From Ecdyonurus torrentis (lineage: Eukaryota > Arthropoda > Insecta > Ephemeroptera > Heptageniidae), in contig OX439129.1 in assembly GCA_949318235.1 (NCBI GenBank), positions 21,582,566 to 21,646,565 of the forward strand: a stretch of DNA of 64,000 nucleotides, given 5' to 3'. Shown here in pieces: positions 12,101-21,900 of this stretch; within the stretch, counting starts at the first letter, position 1, and the number at the start of each line of letters is the position of its first letter. Under the pieces are notes generated by a model. That model ran no database searches and was not told where the DNA came from. It saw only the letters and a list, made by a program, of their open reading frames with translations. A program made the translations under genes and the position numbers.

Positions 12101-15100
12101 TGCTTTGTGATACAAAGGTACAATTAAATTATGTTTCATTGGCTCTGATTTTGCAGGAGAGAGCCAGGAGTCACGCTGTACCGACTTCTTGTTCGAGGCC
12201 CCCTCAACATGTGTCAGTGTCGTACGTCTGCTACGAGCTCTGCAGCTCAGCAAGCCAGTGCTACTTGAAGGCAGTCCTGGGGTTGGCAAAACTAGTTTAG
12301 TACATGCTCTTGCTAGAGCTGCTGGCCATCCTCTCACTAGAATCAACCTCTCAGACCAAACTGTAAGTCTTTTATCAATGCTTCAAATTTTGTTGTACAA
12401 TTAAAGGCGTAGAACACCTTGAACAAAAAAGTTGTGCAATATCATAACAAACCTGAAAATCATCGTTGATTTGGCCAGAGTCATTGATTTCTAATTTATT
12501 TCCCATTCACAAAATGACACTGGCGGTCACTGACGTCACAGCTTGCTCTTTAATTTCTTGAGCTCTATCAATGTCTTTTCAACAAAGAAAAAATTTTCAA
12601 ACATTTATATCCGTAATCATCATTAGAGATGTAGAATTTAATATTAATATTTTCTTTAGGATGCTTCTGATTTATTTGGTGCTGACTTACCAGTGGAAGG
12701 AGGTGTGGGAGGCCAATTTGCATGGCGAGATGGTCCATTCCTGCAAGCACTTAGAGCTGGACATTGGATTGTACTTGACGAGGTCAGTATACAACTTTGA
12801 TTAATATATTATGAAGATACTGTATAGCTTTTCTTGTACTAAATAAATTTCTTGGTTTGCTACAGTTGAATTTGGCATCCCAATCTGTACTGGAGGCTCT
12901 CAATGCCTGCCTTGATCACAGAGGAGAAGTGTATATTCCAGAACTGGGACGTTCTTTCAAAGTGCAAACTCGTACTACAAGGCTTTTTGCATGTCAAAAC
13001 CCTCAAAGACAAGGTGGAGCTAGAAGAGGTTTGCCACGATCATTCTTGAACAGATTTACTCAGGTATGTTAATCTGATATTTTGTGATGAAATGTATGTG
13101 CCCATTTAAATAAATGTTGATATAAATGAGGCAAAACCAATCATTGCGGTTGATATTGATAGTTGATATTTTATGTTGGTAGGTGTATATTGAAGCCCTC
13201 ACTCCAGCTGACTTAGAATTCATTGCTAGATGTAGCTTTCCTGACTTGCCTGCCTCACTTCTTACAAAGATGGTAGCATTTACTGCTCGTATCTCAAAAG
13301 AAACAGGAGAATTACATTTGTGGGGTGCAAGAGGGGGTCCTTGGGAGATGAATTTACGAGATTTGTCAAGATGGGCAGCTGCAGCTAAAGTACAACCAAA
13401 TTGCAAATTAGGACCTGGAGCTGCAGCAAATCTTGTGTATGTTCAACGAATGAGAACTGAGGAAGATAGAGCAAAGGTATGTGTTAAAAATAGTTACTAA
13501 TAATCAGGGTTCGACCGGGTTTTTTAACCTGGATTTTTGCCGGGTGGTTTTTTTATAAAAAACCGGGCAATAAGATTTTTAAAAAACCCGGTTTTTTAAA
13601 AAGCCGGTTTAAAAAAAAAAAAAAGCAAAAAAAAAAAAAAAATGAAAAAAAAAAAAAAAAAAAAAAAAAACGAAAAAAGAAAAAAAGAAGCCGAAATACT
13701 ATATAATAAAAGAGCGGAAAAATAGTCTCTTTTTTCATCAAAATAGTCTTCAAAATTAAAAAATTGTCTAAAAATAGTCTCTAAAAATAATAAAATAGTC
13801 GGAAAATAGTCTTTGTAATTTATATAGCTCATTAGTGACTTTATTTATTAGTATAACATGTCTGAATTTATCTGTTTTCTTAATAGTCTCTAGGATTGCC
13901 TTAAAAAAAAAAATCTAGTCTTAAAAAATTACATCGGTCTAAAATAGCATTGTCTAAATAATAATAAAAAAAAAAATCTTTAGAGACCACTAAAAACATT
14001 CTTTTAAGGCGAATTAGTATGAACACAAAATAAAGAAGCTTTGGTACTTAAAAATTTAAATATGTCAAACACGTGAAACATGATCAAATATATTAAGTTA
14101 TTCGTCACCTTAAAGATAACAATACATGTAAATGTGTAAATGCAAATTTGAGTGGAAATTTGTAGTCAAATAAGAAACTTTTTTTTAAATTAAAATTATT
14201 ATTAAATTAAAACTTTTTTCGAAAAAAAAATTATAATAAAAATAAAAAATATTTTAAATTTACTCAATTTTATTTGAAAATTATTGTGTTCCAACAAAAC
14301 ATGTTGCAAATAAATAATAAAAAAAAATTATTGTGAAAATATGGTTTACTTTTAGCGATTTCCAGTCCAAGTCAGTCACGTTCTACGTTAATTTTCCGTT
14401 ATTTTTGTCAGAAATATCGAAAAACATCGAAAAAAGGCAAAATAGTCCGAAAAGTCTTGAAAGTCCAAAATAGTCTTGGAGACTAAAATAGTCGCGAAAT
14501 AGTCTTTTTTTAATTTTGTATATAGGCTTGAAATCGTGTGATTCGTTGAAATTTTAAGTAAAAACCCCAATAGTCTCAATATTGACAATATAGTCTAAAG
14601 ACTATTTTTCCGCTCTCTTAAATAATAACAGTCGAAATTCTTAATTTACTTGTATTACTATAATTACTATGAATAAATAAACCTCTATAAAATTGATATT
14701 TGATGTTTTTTTGTTTTTTGTTTTTCTTTTTTTTTTTTTTTCAAATGACTAAAAAATATGCGAGTTTATTATTTTATTATTTTTATGTTATTATTGTGAA
14801 AATTAGAAAAAAATTTAAAAACCGGGTTTTTTTACTTAAAAAACCAGGGGGCTGATTCTGTAACTTTTTCGCTTTGTTGCAACAAACAAATTTACATAAG
14901 ATATCGAATAATTTCGTTCGTTATGAAGTTACAGAATCAGCCCCCAGGTTTTATTAAAAAAAACGGGCTATAAAACCCAGTTTTACCTGCCGGCCGGTTT
15001 TATTAAAAAAACCGTGTTTAATCCGAACCCTGCTAATAATATTAAAATAATAATAATAATAAATTATTTCTATTGTGTTTTATTGTAGATGACTCAAGTG

Positions 15101-15497
15101 TATGAAGAAGAAGTTGGCAGTGAATGGCCTCTACCTAAAGGCTTACCTCGTTTCTCTATCAACCCTGTCAAAGTCACTGTGGGAAGTGTGAGCTTACAAA
15201 GAGGAGAGTACTGTGGTCCTGAGGCAAATCACTTGCTCTTACTGAGATCCTCTCTAAGTACTATGCATGCCTTGGCCACATGTGCAGCTCACTCCTGGCT
15301 CTCAATTCTGGTATGTTCCCTATACTATATCAAAAGAGTTTACAAAAATTAAATATTTTTTTTATTAGGTTGGAGGACCTGGAAGTGGTAAAAGTAGCAG
15401 TGTTGCCTTGCTGGCTGGATTGGCAGGACGAAAACTACATGTATTGCCCGTCAACTCTGCAATGGATACAACAGAGATTCTTGGAGGATTTGAACAG
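1217..15497 (+). CDS. MDN1: Midasin (MDN1/Rea1), 5' portion, 37 exons, open at the 3' end
   Basis: Midasin is a dynein-like AAA+ ATPase of the nucleolus and nucleoplasm. It strips assembly factors from pre-60S particles: the ring powers a C-terminal MIDAS domain that pulls on the UBL domains of Ytm1/WDR12 and Rsa4/NLE1. Exons: 1217-1321, 1564-1766, 2067-2285, 2350-2519, 3077-3171, 3232-3376, 3537-3667, 3790-3953, 4013-4142, 4431-4603, 4666-4784, 5037-5205, 5291-5503, 6454-6568, 6637-6834, 7021-7253, 7611-7796, 7994-8140, 8204-8333, 8528-8768, 8867-9075, 9142-9288, 9350-9494, 10058-10171, 10233-10352, 10463-10641, 10767-10896, 11012-11127, 11189-11385, 11569-11721, 11799-11965, 12157-12362, 12660-12782, 12866-13063, 13183-13476, 15089-15310, 15369-15497. 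All junctions are GT-AG, phases match, and they sum to 6135 nt (2045 codons) without a stop. The start ATG has A at -3 and G at +4. Human midasin is about 5600 residues, so roughly the last 60% is missing. There is no frameshift, so this is not an obvious pseudogene. Confidence 0.96.
3232..5205 (+). CDS. MDN1: MDN1 exons 6-12: AAA1 domain (residues about 265-608)
   Basis: Walker A GPVGCGKT is at residues 295-302 and Walker B LLLEDID at 364-370. The sensor strand FQLFATQR is at 404-411, with Q where most AAA domains have N; human midasin is also atypical here. The stretch LLKVQLGDETDSKMLLG in exon 7 matches the midasin post-Walker A segment, and GEFVWQPGVLTQA precedes Walker B. Exon 11 (DLLKWCERA...VFQEAMDLF) is the small helical lid. 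In family studies AAA1 is a weak or structural nucleotide site, which fits the relaxed sensor. Confidence 0.95.
5291..8333 (+). CDS. MDN1: MDN1 exons 13-19: AAA2 domain (residues about 608-1015)
   Basis: Walker A GETGAGKT is at residues 641-648, followed by LRVINMNQHSDSADLLGG. Walker B VLLDEIN is at 793-799, sensor 1 FACMNPATD at 840-848, and the arginine-finger segment LRNRFTELY at the exon 16/17 junction (about 858-866). Exons 14-15 form the insert between Walker A and B. Exon 18 begins with SLRTLCRAL, the typical midasin lid. Intron 13 (5504-6453) is enlarged by nested transposons; most of its neighbours in this block are 60-360 bp. Confidence 0.96.
5665..6192. mobile_element. Older inverted-repeat element in MDN1 intron 13, split by a younger MITE
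   Basis: The left arm near 5665-5691 (around CGTCAAAATGAAGCTT) is repeated inverted at about 6165-6192 (AAGCTTCATTTTGACG), with a few mismatches. Between them is a second stem, GCTACCTGGAGC at about 6058-6069 versus GCTCCAGGTAGC at about 6095-6106. The TTAA-flanked MITE at 5698-6014 is inserted six bases inside the left arm. Without it the element would be about 0.2 kb. No transposase is encoded. Confidence 0.6.
5698..6014. mobile_element. MITE family A, copy 1: near-perfect 317-bp palindrome flanked by TTAA
   Basis: Both ends read TTAAAG(G/A)CGTAGAACACC inward, and the two halves are complementary almost to the centre, which lies around 5855 in a CG-rich loop. Bounding TTAA is at 5698-5701 and 6011-6014, the target choice of piggyBac-type transposases. 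Further copies are at 12,401 and 40,189. The arms are so similar that insertion looks recent, or the palindrome has been maintained by conversion. Confidence 0.8.
8528..10352 (+). CDS. MDN1: MDN1 exons 20-25: AAA3 domain (residues about 1016-1341)
   Basis: Walker A GETSVGKT is at residues 1044-1051, then the hallmark LRINNHEHTDLQEYLG. Walker B VILDELN is at 1108-1114, sensor FATQNPPGLYGGRK straddles the end of exon 21, and arginine-finger motif RNRF is at 1172-1175. Exon 23 carries FAGKQGFMTLRDLFRW, among the most conserved midasin strings. All catalytic residues are intact, so this site should hydrolyse ATP. Exon 25 (HIVWTYNMRRLAVLVG) already leads into AAA4. Intron 23 (9495-10057) contains a palindromic element at 9580-9749. 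Confidence 0.97.
9580..9749. mobile_element. Palindromic MITE (family C) in MDN1 intron 23
   Basis: The left arm starts CATATCGAGGGTGCTCCGCT at 9580, and the right arm ends with the near-exact inverse at 9749. About 47 bases of each arm pair with a few mismatches, leaving a central loop of roughly 75 bases. There is no coding capacity. Target duplication is ambiguous, so the superfamily is not assigned. Confidence 0.7.
10463..11965 (+). CDS. MDN1: MDN1 exons 26-31: AAA4 domain (residues about 1341-1655)
   Basis: Walker A GETGCGKT is at residues 1354-1361, and Walker B region FLADEIS at 1423-1429 is followed by LADDSVLERLN. The usual second-to-last hydrophobic residue before DE is alanine here, while the catalytic D and E are kept. 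Sensor VATMNPGGDFGKKE and arginine-finger LRNR (1487-1490) are intact. Exon 30 carries VSVRDLLTWVHFIN and exon 31 a helix that leads to a GMRPFFIEKG motif matching midasins (family form GIHPFFIPRG). The 3' splice site of intron 30 sits directly after a 25-base T run at about 11,767-11,791. Confidence 0.96.
12157..15310 (+). CDS. MDN1: MDN1 exons 32-36: AAA5 domain (residues about 1655-2002)
   Basis: Walker A GSPGVGKT is at residues 1693-1700, followed by RINLSDQTDASDLFGADLP across the exon 32/33 junction. Walker B IVLDELN is at 1760-1766, split by intron 33. Sensor FACQNPQRQGG and arginine-finger LNRF (1825-1828) are in exon 34. Exon 35 carries GGPWEMNLRDLSRW and ERMRTEEDR-like QRMRTEEDRAK. 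Intron 32 holds a partial TTAA-type MITE, and intron 35 (13,477-15,088, the largest intron seen within the gene) is almost entirely a hAT-type insertion. Splicing phases across both are undisturbed. Confidence 0.96.
12401..12545. mobile_element. MITE family A, copy 2: half element in MDN1 intron 32
   Basis: It begins TTAAAGGCGTAGAACACCTT, identical to the terminus of copy 1. It follows the left half through the ATTGATTTCTAATTTATT segment and stops after the central TGACGTCA (12,531-12,538). The right arm is missing, consistent with internal or terminal deletion, which is common for long palindromes. Confidence 0.75.
13711..14615. mobile_element. Inverted-repeat element nested inside the hAT insertion, dense in AATAGTCT motifs
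   Basis: GAGCGGAAAAATAGTCT at 13,711-13,727 is exactly inverted at 14,599-14,615. Between them the motif AATAGTC(T/C/G) or close variants recurs more than a dozen times, on the plus strand near the left end and from about 14,430 to 14,590. It resembles a short transposon with repeated sub-terminal binding sites. No target duplication could be fixed, so it may instead be original hAT interior. Confidence 0.5.
14847..14945. mobile_element. 99-bp foldback MITE near the right end of the hAT insertion
   Basis: A perfect 20-bp inverted repeat (14,847-14,866 and 14,926-14,945; GGGGGCTGATTCTGTAACTT) encloses a 59-base loop. CCAG flanks both sides, which may be a short target duplication. It interrupts the CCGGG/T-rich sub-terminal part of the hAT element, so it looks younger than its host. 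Confidence 0.65.
15369..15497 (+). CDS. MDN1: MDN1 exon 37: start of AAA6 (residues 2003-2045), last exon found
   Basis: This exon holds the AAA6 Walker A, GGPGSGKS at residues 2004-2011, with serine in the last position, and then MDTTEILGGFEQ, which matches the midasin AAA6 loop. It ends in phase 0 at CAG|GTAGGA. The next expected pieces are the AAA6 Walker B, a linker, the D/E-rich region and the MIDAS domain. None was found in the following 48.5 kb on the plus strand, either as an open frame or by eye. Confidence 0.93.
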
Positions 15498-18121
15498 GTA
15501 GGATTAAACTTTTTTTCTTTCGTTTTTATTATTATTATTATTTTTTATTACTAATATTGATGAAAAATTGACTATGAAATATTCACGATTATAAAAAGAT
15601 TTTATAGTAAAACATAGATGGATTATGAAATATCAGGGGATGGGCGATAGTATGAGCTTACACTAACAGGGATTGTGGTAGAGAAAATATTCTAACGCAG
15701 GTCAAAGAGAAATTTATAAGTGGGTGCAAGTGGCTCTTATTGCTCTGTAAAGAAAGCAAGCTTCATAAAAAAAGGAGAATTTTGGCTCGCATATTGGTTT
15801 AGACAGTGTGAGCATTGCGCATAACACACTATCATTTTCAGCACCTCATCTCAAGGCACGGACAGCTGTTTTGTCCTTACTGGGACTTATCAGCAGCCTT
15901 TTATTACAGTATTATTTATTACTTGTGTACTTCCGACCATAATATCTATATTTTAGTGTGGACTTAACTACAATAAGATACCCACAATAAGGTGAAGCTA
16001 CTTTTCACTTTTCTTGCACTGCTTTTTATTGATAAAATTGACAAAATTGACATATAATTTGTAGCCAGTTATTTAGTGTATGAAGAGTCCAAGTATTGTA
16101 ATTGTCAATGAAATGAAGTTTAAATCTGAAGGAAAAAAGTTTTTGAACTTAGCACACTGGTATTTCAGTGTTAAATCACAAGGTGGTACCACCATCTGTA
16201 CTTTCAAAGTATACAATTTCATTTTATATAGGTTTAAGCGTGAATGTGAGCAACAGAAAGTAGTATTTTTCAACATGAAAATATGCTGTATAATTATTGT
16301 ATTACAGTTTCAAGTTGGTCGCTTATTGAATGATTATTTTCCACATTATGGGCCTCATTTAGGTTCTACCAAAGATGACATTAAAAGAAAGAACAAAAAA
16401 AAAGTACCAAAAATTTGACATATTTTTAATGTATCTTCAATTATAGTACTAACATGGTATAAATTTCAAAAAAATTATTATATTTATGCTATAGTACTAG
16501 TTTAAAAAAACTTAAATAAATGTTTGAATTATTTTGTTTAAGTTGCTATATGCAAACCAAATGGTCCTAAATTAAAAAAAAAAAAAAATCGTTATTTAAA
16601 ATTGTAATTATATACATTTATGACTTGTCAGAATTTCATTACACTATACCCAAAGTAAATTTACCATACAACTAGAGCTCTAGCTTTGAAGTTAACAATA
16701 ATTATTTAAAACTTTAAATTTAAATTATTATTCGTGGTTTCAAAAAGGTTATTTCAAATGCAGTAGCTCGAGGCTAATGTTATTTCTCGTTGTACTAATG
16801 CAAAGCCGCGCACGTAAAATACAGAGCGAGAATTTAATTACTGTAATGGCAGACGTGTGATGATTAGTAGACAAAGGCACGTCTTCACCTCGGGGGATTC
16901 CCGCGAACTGGAGAAAAATATTATATATATATGTATATTATTATATGAATAAAATAATCACACACATACCGCAAAAGGTATTGTGTGCTGTAGCAGTCGC
17001 TTTGAGATACACGCAGAACACAGAACGTTTCACTTTGTCGTGCTCTTTGTATTCCAAAGTTCAAATAAATATGAAACTAAAAGTATTTCTTGCAGATTGT
17101 TGCATAATAAAAATAACATGAATGATCTCGAGCGTATAAATGTAATACTTTATAGTTGTACCATATTTTACTAAGGTTGTTCTATTTAATTATATTGCAC
17201 GATATAATTTTTTTTTTAATCTAGAAAATTTTATGTCAGTAAATGTAAAAGTTTTCAATGCTATTTTAATTTAATAATATTAAATTGTAATTTTGTTTTC
17301 ATAACTTTTTTTTTTATCAGCTTATATGCGCCACTTACATTTCTTCGTGTAACTGCAGTAGGAGTTTAAAAAAAAAATTAAAGTTAGTCTTGCAATGTTA
17401 AAAGATAGGAAAACAGTGCTTTCTTGTTGTTTTCCATCGCGTATCTGATTGGTTATACACGTCACCACTGATAATTAACAATAAAAACAATATGATTAAA
17501 TTAGTATGATAAATTAAACATTTATCTTGCGTGTTACGTGATCGTAGATATTTGTATTTGTACGTTTCAAATTCTGTGTTCATTTCATAATTATTAGATA
17601 TTGTTTTTTCATTTCCTAGTTTGATTATGGAAAACTAAAGAATATGATATTTATATATTCATGAATTGTTGTATAGCGAGTCATTGGAGGTATTTCATAT
17701 CATATAGGAATATATGATAGGAATATATGAAGTTACACAGTAAAAAAGAAAAGAAAAATTGCACGTTTTTTTTTTTTTTTTTTTCCCCATTGTATAACAG
17801 AATTGGTAATATTGTGTTGTCGCATACTGTGGTACAAAACTGTTGTATACTGTACACATAAAATAAATAAGTATAAATCGGAATAAAAGAAAGATTTTAT
17901 AGATATAGATATATATTTTGTGCTTGTATATTGAGCATTGTCTTATACGATATGCGGTGATGTAATACCACTCCAGGGAATATTAGGTAAGGAAAGGGTT
18001 TTATAGCTCTAGTAACAATATAGGAAACAAAATTGCAATCTTGAACATTTTGCTTTCAAACCATCAATTTTTCACTATAAAACTTTACTGTAAAATTTAA
18101 CATTCAAAAATCCTATTTAAA

Positions 18122-18162
<41 letters not shown>

Positions 18163-18866
18163 TACATTTAATTCAAAAATATACCAATTTTTAATGTAAT
18201 ACGGGATTTTTGGGTTGGGGGGACCTTTAAATTAAAATTCTATTTAAATATTACCGCACAATTTTAAAATTATTATAATATATACATACACCTCTTTTCA
18301 CAAAAAGTAATTCGTAAGTGCATACTATTGCATGGATGAAGGAACCAGTTTTTGTGAGAGGAGCTGTATCTTAACAAAATATGTAGTTCCATTTTTTTTT
18401 AAATGGAGAAGTAGTGATATTTAACCTGAACATACACCGAAATCGATGCAAAATGTACCACGTTTATTTTAGACTATTACAATGTTTATTTTATTGAATC
18501 AAATTTGCCTTCAGCTAGTAGAAATATTTAATGTAAAATTCGTCGTATTTAACAATGATGTAATATAGAGTGAGTAAAATGAAACAGAACAGTTTTCTCT
18601 TTATATTCATATTTCAATTCTACTTTATATTTATAATATTGAATTTATAGAAGTTATATTATATTATATATTTTTTCTCAATAGTATAAAACGAGATTAT
18701 ACTTATCATATGCATATACACAGAAATTGACGTACAATTTTAGTATTCGTCTGGGTTTTGAAGCCTCAAGACTATATTGTTTTCAACAGTTTTCCAATTG
18801 AAACAATTTCAATTTGCTATCAACACAGTATCCTGCAGCGTTTCAACAAACACGAGCTTTTTATTT

Positions 18867-18957
<91 letters not shown>

Positions 18958-21900
18958 ATACACTTTGTCACCACATAGAAGTTTAGGTAAAGTTCTGAAC
19001 AAGGTGAAATAATTGTAAAACACAAAGAAAATGAAATATATGTTTGTGGTAAGAGTTTTAGTTTTTGGATGTGTAGTGTAATTTATATTTTCTGGTGGAA
19101 TCGTAATTTTTTTGTGAACTACAAAACTTTATTCTCACAACACAATATTACACCGTACACTACAAGCAAGCAAGCAGACAAGTAAGCCAAAAAAAAAAAA
19201 AAAAAAAAAAAAAAGTGGTGCGGACGTCATAATTAAATTGTCGGAAATATATTATTTTTTTAAATTATTATTTTATTTATATAAATATTTAAACCATACG
19301 GTAAAGTTTTAGTAAAAATATATTATATTATAAAAGCTACAACATTTATTTAATTTTTCATTATTCATCGTTAAAGTAAAAGTTGTGTTGAACAAAGCTC
19401 TTATTACGCTAGTCACGTTGTATTTAAAACTCAATGAAAGTTCAAATATTACGTGTAAGTTGATTTTTATTTTTTATATTCACATACAATAGCAAGTAAG
19501 ATTAGAATATTATAGAAAAGAGAATAAGTTTATGTGCTGTTACAATATTACAATTCCCTATCTACTTTAGAACGCCTATTTTATACTACTTTATGCACAT
19601 TTCATGGCTTAAATAATAATAAAAAAAACAAAATCCTTGCATTTATAGCAAGTAAAACCAATGTTATGTTTTACAGTTGAAGCAAACTTTCTGAATAAAC
19701 TTTAGAGATTAATTTGTACGCATTTTGTCGTAAATTTTATGAGGCTAATAATCCACTTCAAGTACAAAACAAAAAACTATCAAATAATTATAGAATTGTA
19801 TACACTTTTGTTATTAAGTCGTATTTTGTAGACCAAATCGTATATATTTAAATCTGTATATTTGTTTTTGAAGAAATTACGCATAAAATTGTATAACCTT
19901 TGTAACTAGGTTGATTATAAAACAATGAGACTGACACAGTGTTTGTTATACGAGGTTGATGTGTGATGCTCAGTTGTTTTGTGACTTGAGTTTAATTGCC
20001 TTTGTCAAGTTTATATTTGTGTCTTACACGATGTCTTAGTTGCCACATTTGACACCTCTCATTTACCTCCAGCAGCATTCTCTTCTCTAAATTACCTATA
20101 CGTAGTTTGCAATTTAATCTCAAAAGTTACATTGCGTATCATGTCATGTCATTTTCTCTGTGATACTATATGCGATATTTTGTAACAAAAACAACAATGT
20201 ATATTATATTTTATTGTGAGTTTGTGGCTCTAATCAAGTAATGATTTTAATAATAATGATTTATACATTAATCCTTTCAATGATTTATATATAAATTTAG
20301 TAAAATGATTTTTTTAACTGTGTTCATTGTTGAAGTACAAATTTACTGCTGATTATAATGTACTATTTATTATTAGTACAATAGATATAAAAAAATTAAT
20401 AATAAATGTTGTATGGCTTGCTCGTAACATTAAACAAACATACGTTATACAATATTTATTGTGTTTCTTTTTATCAGCTATAAATACATTTAAAATTTGC
20501 GATACCAGAAGTTGAATTTTTTGTTACATGTAGATCATTATCCGAGAATATTACTTTGTTTTTACGCTCGTCTGTTGAAATTATAAAGCGTTATTGTTGA
20601 ATATTTCTTTGTAGTACATAATTTGTCTATTTGCTTTGTTTTTCATTTTCATATTATGTAATTTACAGTTAGAGGTAAAAGTTGTGTGTGTTTTACAACA
20701 AGTGTAAACTGTGCGCGTGTTCTATAATATATGTAATTGCTTTTCACTTGCTTGCGGTCATTCTAGACGTGTTGTATAAAATCATGTAAACAGTGCATGA
20801 ACCTCTCAATTATTATTTCAGACAGCTTTATTTACTTATTAGTAAATTACTTCAAAGCTCACCTAGTTATAATTTTTATATATTTAAGATTTTTGTTGTG
20901 CAAAATTGTCTTCAGTTCTGTAATTCATTTGATCGCAAGTGAAAAGTCACTTTTTGTTTCAATGGAAATCAAAAGAAACTGTTTTATAATTAGCGTCTGC
21001 TTTATTTGTTATATTACCCGCGTATTAAACTTTAAAATACGTACTTTTAAAAACAGTAAATGTTACCACAATGTAGATATTTTACTTTGTATACAGATAA
21101 AATAATAGTGAAAAGGACAAATATTTATGAGCGGAAAAAGTGCAAACTTTTTTTTTTTTTTTTTTTTGCACCGCCGCGCGTATTTATCTATGAACGGAGT
21201 TGAAAAATTGTAAAATATAAAGAACAAAAGAGAAAACATTTTTTTTTATCGCTGTTGTATGTTTAATAAAAACAATTTTATTCAAATAAAGCATTCTGTA
21301 TTGATTTTTATAAAGGTGAGTTCATGCATGATGTGTGCATAATGCTCGCTGTATGCCGCGATTTTATATCTTTATAAACTGCAATTTTTGTGCAACTACA
21401 AAGGAAAATATTTTTATATTTATCATAAACTCGTCAGACACATCAAATAATACCTCAAATTTAAAATTATATTATTTAATTCAACAGTTTAACTAAGCAA
21501 AAACATACTATGATATATCATGATAATGTATACATTAAGCGTACTAATAAATTTCTAAATTTAGCTAAAAATGATGTTTGATTGGAAATGGATACTAAAA
21601 AATAAAAGTGGAGTGTTAAACTAAATATCGTTGGATAAATTAGAGTGAATCGGTATATTTCATGATCAATGCAGGTAATGCAACTTGTTTACTTCTTCTC
21701 TGGTACAATTAGTTTAATGAAAAATTACGAAGCTGTGTTACATGTTACGATTAATGTGCAAAGAAAAATCATTGATAATGATTATATATAGATGCTTTCT
21801 TATTTTGTGATATATTTTTTTTTATCTCTTTATAAAGATTTCATGCTTAATATTTCAAAAGACTTGATGAGTTCTTGCGAGTGTAAAAAAGTGAGCCAGT

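Larger units (their letters stand above)
13505..15032. mobile_element. Non-autonomous hAT-type DNA transposon in MDN1 intron 35, with 8-bp target duplication
   Basis: The element starts CAGGGTTCG at 13,505 and ends CGAACCCTG at 15,032. It is bounded by a perfect 8-bp direct repeat, CTAATAAT, at 13,497-13,504 and 15,033-15,040. Eight-base duplications with CA(G)-starting ends are the signature of hAT transposases. Sub-terminal sequence on both sides is rich in CCGGGTTTTTT-like motifs. No transposase frame is present; the 1.5-kb interior is AT-rich and contains two further inverted-repeat structures. It accounts for nearly all of the 1612-bp intron and leaves the splice sites intact. Confidence 0.85.

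Noticed and set aside
1217..15497. MDN1 as a pseudogene because the gene is incomplete
   Set aside because: 37 exons keep frame, splice sites and all Walker motifs; decay would leave stops or frameshifts. The loss is confined to the 3' side.
18758..18986. Serine/leucine-repeat open frames
   Set aside because: They are translations of the (TC)n microsatellite.
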